DNA of 13,030 nt. Origin: Synura sp. LO234KE (taxonomy: Eukaryota > Sar > Synurophyceae > Synurales > Mallomonadaceae). The translations under genes and the position numbers were made by a program. Shown one piece after another: positions 8,561 through 13,030 of the stretch. The stretch is from contig VKHC01000347.1 in NCBI GenBank assembly GCA_015143735.1, positions 1 to 13,030 on the forward strand. Direction: 5' to 3'. Positions within the stretch are counted from its first letter, which is position 1, and every line of letters starts with the position of its first letter. Under the pieces are notes generated by a model, which saw only the letters and a list, made by a program, of their open reading frames with translations, did not search any database and was not told where the DNA came from.

Positions 8561-9845
8561 AAATCGGGTTTTATTATGAATGAGTGGAAGAATTGTTGAT
8601 CAAAGCGGATTTTTGTCGAGTACGTACTAAAGTAGAAATACTTTGGCTTTTTCAACGACTCCTGTTTTAACACTCCAGCGACCTATCATGCAGGTGGGCC
8701 TCAGCTGCCCCATTGTTTACACTCACTGGGTGGTCGTTAACTGGTTGTATGGCGGAGGTCGAGGCCGTGCATAATTTCTTAAGCTTGTTTTAACATGTAG
8801 TATGGACTAGAATCGCATGGAGTAGAATCGATCTTTTTTAAGTTACCCTGATTTTACAGCAATTATTTTCATATAATATCACGTGTTTGGGAATGACCGT
8901 CAACCGTTATGTACTAACGCAAAAGTTTTCATTTTTGTAGGACCGTTACTTTTCTCTTAATTAGTTGTGAGGCGAGGTTTTGTACTTAATGACGATAAAT
9001 AGCGGGAAAAAAAGAGGCAGGCAGTGGAGAGGGGACTCTGCTCCGGTCGTAGAGAGATTACGTGTACATTTCCGTACTATCCTAGTTAGCATTCCTAATG
9101 CAGCCATACATTTATATATGAAATTTGGAAGTACTAGTATATCAAGAAGAAACACGTGTATGATACCCCCGAGGTAACAGCCGAAAAACAGCATCATCCG
9201 ACCAGCCAGTAGCGCTTATCGTTAAAGTCAAGCAAGTAGTTGAGAAAGGAAAAGTATTTTCAGCATGGTTTTTCTACGAACGACCGTCGCCATCGCTCAT
9301 GATTCTTGTCAAGCAGCCACAAAACTTTAATGTGCCAGTGATTTATAGCCCGACGCTAGCTAGCCACTCGAACAATACCAATAAAAAGAATAATTAAGGG
9401 AAAGTAGCTTCGCGGTACACTTTACGTTGCAGTCAAACCACGACGCAGCCTAGGAAGCCAGTAGTAGAACTGTTAGGAACTCGTGGTAGTGTGGTAGTAG
9501 TGACTACTTGCATTTACAGAATACAAGTTAACTACCCGCACAAGAGCTATCATTTCACGAGGACTAGACGATTAAGAGTAGAAGTGTCTCACTTAAAATG
9601 TCGCTGAGGTTATCAAATGATCCTGTTACTAGCGAAGGGGCAACGTGAAGTAGGCTGATATCTCCAAATGTGACGTGGTCCAAAATTATGAAAAGAAACA
9701 AGTGCTGCGCGTCTTCAAGGGCGGCAGCAACTCGCCAAACCAATGAATGCGACAAAAACACGAAAACGCTAGAATCAGTGCCGTTGTCGTCATCGGTGAG
9801 CAAGTGGCAAGGGTATAATAAGGCGACGAAGGTTTCAACTGACGT
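8561..9845. other. Intergenic DNA, no gene seen
   Basis: This stretch lies between the copia RT relic and the 3' end of the coiled-coil gene. The start of copia RT would be expected on the minus strand to about 9000 but cannot be recognised. Short frames at 8961-9197 (minus), 8980-9177 (plus), 9564-9803 (minus) and 9670-9873 (plus) overlap or lack motifs. No tRNA B-box and no long repeat were noticed. Confidence 0.4.
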
Positions 9846-9851
9846 TTTATT
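9846..9851 (-). terminator. AATAAA polyadenylation signal for the coiled-coil gene
   Basis: The plus strand reads TTTATT, so the minus strand has AATAAA, about 180 bases past the stop at 10029. It is the nearest canonical hexamer downstream of the minus-strand gene. In the alternative spliced model the new stop TGA (9850-9852) overlaps it as TGAATAAA. Confidence 0.45.
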
Positions 9852-9937
9852 CAGCTCTTTATACAGACCGTGAACTTAACAAGTAAAATCAAGAAATCCC
9901 GTACTCCACGACAGGCCGGAGATTCGCCGTTGTAATC

Positions 9938-10070
9938 CTAAAAATAACGTACACTTGACAGGTTCCACACTTCTGGTACAGCTTTGCTCGGCCCCCCCCC
10001 TCGATTGCGTAACGGAAACTCCCGTCCTTCACAGCACCTTATTCGCATTCATGACCGGGGTCGTACTTAC
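9938..10070 (-). other. Possible 3'-terminal intron of the coiled-coil gene (133 bp)
   Basis: On the minus strand a full-consensus donor GTAAGTACG begins at 10070, just after codon 490 (Asn). A pyrimidine-rich acceptor (cgttatttttag) ends at 9938. Splicing keeps the frame (phase 0) and replaces the last 13 codons with 29 others (DYNGESPACRG...KFTVCIKS), ending at TGA 9850-9852. A G9 run (C9 at 9992-10000 on the plus strand) would lie inside the intron. The reading frame without splicing is also open to 10029, so this is an alternative and not a certain intron. Confidence 0.4.
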
Positions 10071-11540
10071 ATTCACCTTGACGGACTTAGTCGCCGGCGG
10101 CTCTGGTTGTTCTGGTTGCCGCTGGTGCTGCTTCTTATGCTTTTGCTCATATATTTCACTGATCATAGTCATGAGCTCCACATTGGCCTTACGCATCTCC
10201 TCAACTCGGCATTGCAAATCTGAATTTTCTTTTGTAACAGCTGCGACGCTTTGCTCAATCTGTTCTTTGCTAGCAGATAATGACAACAATATTTTATAGT
10301 TTTTATTGTACTCTCTCTGTACCTTCAACAGGCTCTGAAGTGCAGCATCCTTCTCACCTTGAATCTCCTTTAATTGAGCCTCAAGTTGACTCAACTCTTG
10401 CCCCATTACCTGAATCTGAATTTGATGTGTTAGTTTCAGTTCACTTCGTTCCTGTTGAAGTTCCTCTTGTTGTTGTCGCAGAAGTGTTATCTCTTTCTCG
10501 TCCTCCTGGCGAGTACTGATTCTTTGAGCAACCTCTTTTGCAATAAGTTCCTCTGTTCGTTTCTTACTCGACTCTTGCGCTTCAAACTCACGTTGCAATT
10601 GTTCGGCGAGTTGATGGTAGTTAACCTCCAATTGATTGTACTTTTCTTTGGTTGCCATTAATTCTGATTCGCATTTTTGATAACCTATGCGATCACTTTC
10701 AATCGTGCTTTGTAACTGATCACACTTTGACCTGTATTCTGCATTTGCCTCATTCAGGGATCGGATCTCTGCTTGTAAAAACGACACCTTATCTGTATAA
10801 ACCGCGTGGACTCTCTCCTTTTCGTTGAGTATGTTATCCATATCTTCTTTCAGACGATTGATGCTAACATTCTTCTCGTCGAGTTCCCTTTTTAATTCGT
10901 CAACCAATTCATCAGCCGCACGAGCTGCAAACCTACCATCATCATCATCGTTGTGATCCTTTTTATTCTCATCTTGGAAAGCAAGCAATTCGTTAACTTT
11001 GGACTGTAGTTTTTTATTTTCTGCCTCACTCCATAGCACGCGCTTGAGCAAAAGGGATCTTTGTTCAAGAAATTCGTCGTCCTTCATGTTTAAAATCTTA
11101 AACTTTTCGTCTTCGTATTGTCGTTGTAATTGGGAGATGTTTTGTTGATGATAGTCTTTTAAATTTTGTATGCCAATATTATGAGAATTTATAGTATTAA
11201 CTAATGTGGCGATTTGAGCGTCATATTTCTCTTTTAGTTGCGTCAAACTTGAAACAGCTTTCTTCAATTCTAGAATTTCAAAATTTTTCGTCTCCTCTAA
11301 TTGAGTCAATTCAATTACGTGTCTTCCGTTCATTTCCAGCAACGTTTTCTCTTCCTCCAGAACTCTATCGTTCATTTGTTTCTCAAATATTCTACGATCT
11401 TCACATCGCTTACATTCAGTCTCAGCTAATAATTCAGATATACGGACATATTTCCTTTTCAGTTCTTTTAAATCTTCGTAATAGTCCTCAGAGTCCATAT
11501 GAGAATCAATAATATTAGTCTCTGTTGTGCATCCGAACAT
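10029..11540 (-). CDS. Long coiled-coil protein, function unknown
   Basis: This single open frame encodes 503 residues starting MFGCTTETNI; Met15 (11496-11498, before DSEDYYED) is an alternative start. Residues about 18-195 and 205-465 are rich in Glu, Lys, Gln, Leu and Arg with heptad spacing, such as LVDELKRELDEKNVSINRL, so two long coiled coils are expected. They are separated by an acidic linker (NDDDDGR, residues 197-203). The C-terminal tail from about 466 is disordered-looking (KHKKQHQRQPEQPEPPATK). There is no signal peptide, membrane segment, kinase, motor or other catalytic motif, so it is probably a cytoplasmic structural or scaffold protein; a centrosomal, basal-body or tethering role is only a guess. 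It lies head to head with the FAD oxidase gene. The C-terminus may be altered by a spliced last exon. Confidence 0.85.
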   Translation of the reverse strand: MFGCTTETNIIDSHMDSEDYYEDLKELKRKYVRISELLAETECKRCEDRRIFEKQMNDRVLEEEKTLLEMNGRHVIELTQLEETKNFEILELKKAVSSLTQLKEKYDAQIATLVNTINSHNIGIQNLKDYHQQNISQLQRQYEDEKFKILNMKDDEFLEQRSLLLKRVLWSEAENKKLQSKVNELLAFQDENKKDHNDDDDGRFAARAADELVDELKRELDEKNVSINRLKEDMDNILNEKERVHAVYTDKVSFLQAEIRSLNEANAEYRSKCDQLQSTIESDRIGYQKCESELMATKEKYNQLEVNYHQLAEQLQREFEAQESSKKRTEELIAKEVAQRISTRQEDEKEITLLRQQQEELQQERSELKLTHQIQIQVMGQELSQLEAQLKEIQGEKDAALQSLLKVQREYNKNYKILLSLSASKEQIEQSVAAVTKENSDLQCRVEEMRKANVELMTMISEIYEQKHKKQHQRQPEQPEPPATKSVKVNVSTTPVMNANKVL

Positions 11541-11844
11541 CTATTTCAGTCTATTTTCTGTTAAACATTAAATCAAAAAGATGAGAAGTAGAAAAAGTGT
11601 TGCACAGTTTTCAAACTGCAGTTGGGAGGGAACACATATGTAAAACTTAAGATTTTTCGCTTGAGCCACTTCGCGGCCGAGCAGTGACCTCGCATCCGAC
11701 CCAGAAAAGTGGCGGGAGTTAAACTTTCTTTCGCCTGTTTAACTTGGTGGGCCGCCGTGAAGACGGAGAGAGGATAAGGCAAGTTATAACAAAAACGACT
11801 AAACGCGATTTTTGATTTTACTAGTGGATAGCTGATTCATAAAT
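11541..11844. promoter_or_regulatory. Divergent intergenic region, probable bidirectional promoter
   Basis: Only 304 bases separate the start codons of two divergent genes, so both 5' UTRs and core promoters must fit here, unless upstream noncoding exons overlap the genes. The centre is more GC-rich (about 11665-11775) with AT-rich flanks, as in shared promoters. A TGGCGGGA at 11710-11717 matches E2F-type sites, which control cell-cycle genes in many eukaryotes. No clear TATA box was identified for either gene. The regulatory reading is inference. Confidence 0.5.
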
Positions 11845-13030
11845 ATGATTTTAAATCATCATGTTTTTCCTATATTTCTCATTTTTATAGCAACGAATTC
11901 AATTTTGCTCACCAATAATTTTACTCAAATACTAATTGAGCTGGAATCTCTGAGAATGAATCTTTATTTGAATAGTTCAAAAGAATTTCGTAATTCGGTT
12001 GTGCTAAAAAATTATGATGGTTCATCAAAGAAATGTCCGTCAATAGTCGTCAGACCTCGAAAGGTATTTTACAATGATTTTTTAGCAATTTCTCGATTAC
12101 ACCTTGTGTTCTCGCCCAAATATTTCAGGAGGAGGACTTGGTAGAGCTGGTTAAATATTGTTCATCTCGAAATATTGTTATTGCTGTGAGGAGTGGTGGT
12201 CATGGTTATACAAGCCAATCTCTTGATCATCATGGTTTTAGCGAAAATTTCGTTGTACTGGTTGATATGCGGTCCATGAACAAACTCCTGAGCATATTTG
12301 TAAACGAAGCTAATACGATGAAATCATACGTTACCATGGAAGCTGGTGCATTGTGGAAAGATATTCTGCCTCAATTAGATAATCTTGGCATGGTAACTGT
12401 TCATGGCCAATGTACGAGCGTCGGCATAGCTGGATTCATACTTCACGGTAATATTTCGTGTCCCCTACTCGATCACAATTGCACCTTACTCCACCCCTAT
12501 GGATGCATCGCTCTCAAGATTGTAAGGATACTAGAATTTAATTTGGTTTATTTTATATTATTCGACAAAATAATTGGTTTTTGTCAAATTCTTATGAACT
12601 TCTGATTTAACGAAACGTTTCTCATAGTGTATGTGGATAGTAATTATTTCTTGCGTCGTTATTAGGCGGAGTGCATTTTGGAGGTCTCTCGGAGCTTTAT
12701 GGGCTAGGTAGTGACAACTTGCTTGGCGCAACAGTCATAACCGCTGCAGGATTGAAAGTTCAAGTTTCGGCAGCGAATTGCACAGTCACCGGATACGATC
12801 GGCACAGAAGCGCTACATCACTGGTAATATCAAGTTCAGAATGCGATGATTTATGGTATGGTATGCGAGGTGCAGGCAGCCATTTTGGTATAGTGACTTC
12901 CTTAACCATTCGCATATATCCCAAAAAGATGCGACATGACACCGATCCCATGACACAGACACAGATAGACCGCGCTCCATCGCCATCCGTGGTACAGCCA
13001 TCGCCACCTGCTGCATTTGATATTGACAGC
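11845..13030 (+). CDS. Secreted FAD-linked oxidase, berberine-bridge-enzyme-like (partial, 3 exons)
   Basis: Exons are 11845-12063, 12129-12447 and 12666 to beyond 13030; joined they give 301 residues before the window ends. Residues 1-25 form a hydrophobic signal peptide (HHVFPIFLIFIATNSILL). The VAO/PCMH FAD-binding fold follows: SIVVRPRK then EEDLVELVKY; RSGGHGYTSQS with His98 at the 8-alpha-histidyl FAD site; GQCTSVG with Cys168 at the 6-S-cysteinyl site; HGGVHFGGLSELYGLGSDN (179-197); and DDLWYGMRGAGSHFGIVTSL (240-259). Both flavin-linking residues are kept, which suggests bicovalent FAD as in BBE and gluco-oligosaccharide oxidase. Such enzymes oxidise alcohols, sugars or alkaloids and make H2O2; the substrate cannot be told. 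A Ser/Pro-rich stretch (272-296) follows the FAD domain. The substrate domain and C-terminal BBE motif lie outside the window. Confidence 0.88.
12064..12128 (+). other. Intron 1 of the FAD oxidase gene (65 bp)
   Basis: The donor is AAG|GTATTT and the acceptor TATTTCAG|GAG, phase 0. Removing it joins VVRPRK to EEDLVELV, which restores the conserved P-x-(5-10)-EDV spacing of PCMH-type FAD domains. Left in place, the region reads to a stop in other frames and breaks the family alignment. The length is short but normal for compact eukaryotic introns. Confidence 0.8.
12448..12665 (+). other. Intron 2 of the FAD oxidase gene (218 bp)
   Basis: The donor is CACG|GTAATA and the acceptor GTTATTAG|GCGG, phase 1. 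It splits the Gly180 codon inside the conserved glycine-rich HGGVHFGG loop; splicing rebuilds that motif exactly. The unspliced frame runs on to a stop at about 12605 with no family similarity, so removal is needed. Confidence 0.8.

Noticed and set aside
9598-9873. Plus-strand frame MSLRLSNDPVTSEGAT, a stop, then an open frame to 9873
   Set aside because: An in-frame TGA at 9646-9648 has no usable splice sites around it, and the region overlaps the 3' end of the convergent coiled-coil gene.
10280-10661. Plus-strand open frames within 9955-11512
   Set aside because: They are antisense shadows of the 503-codon coiled-coil gene.
1-13030. tRNA, rRNA, CRISPR arrays and bacterial-type operons
   Set aside because: No GGTTCGANTCC B-box, no regularly spaced repeat-spacer pattern and no Shine-Dalgarno-led gene clusters were seen; the DNA is eukaryotic.

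Overview
This is eukaryotic nuclear DNA. A secreted FAD-oxidase gene has two GT-AG introns (65 and 218 bp), a coiled-coil gene has an AATAAA signal downstream, and the left two thirds is decayed LTR-retrotransposon material. The lineage cannot be fixed from sequence alone; a protist, alga or fungus-like genome would fit, but that is inference.

Layout. (1) 1-5535: two direct-repeat copies (1-1180 and 4383-5535) share the same right boundary and flank about 3.2 kb. The flanked part carries, on the minus strand, a frameshifted gag-like reading frame with a CCHC zinc knuckle. I read it as a minus-oriented LTR-type element that kept a gag-like region but shows no recognisable pol. The left repeat may continue beyond the window. 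(2) 5536-9845: gene-free remnant DNA. It holds a plus-strand fragment resembling the Ty1/copia pre-integrase region (6195-6385), a two-copy 62/64-bp tandem repeat (6960-7085), and a clear minus-strand Ty1/copia reverse transcriptase/RNase H relic (about 7552-8560) full of stops. (3) 9846-11540: a minus-strand coiled-coil protein gene, 503 codons, possibly with one more small 3' exon. (4) 11541-11844: a 304-bp divergent intergenic region, likely a shared promoter. (5) 11845-13030 and beyond: a plus-strand berberine-bridge-enzyme-like FAD oxidase with a signal peptide, three exons seen, truncated by the window edge.

The two intact genes are head to head and may share regulation, but nothing indicates that their products work together. 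The rest is transposon debris. I found no clear novel multi-gene system. The best candidate for something undescribed is the gag-only long-terminal-repeat element and its unevenly conserved repeat.
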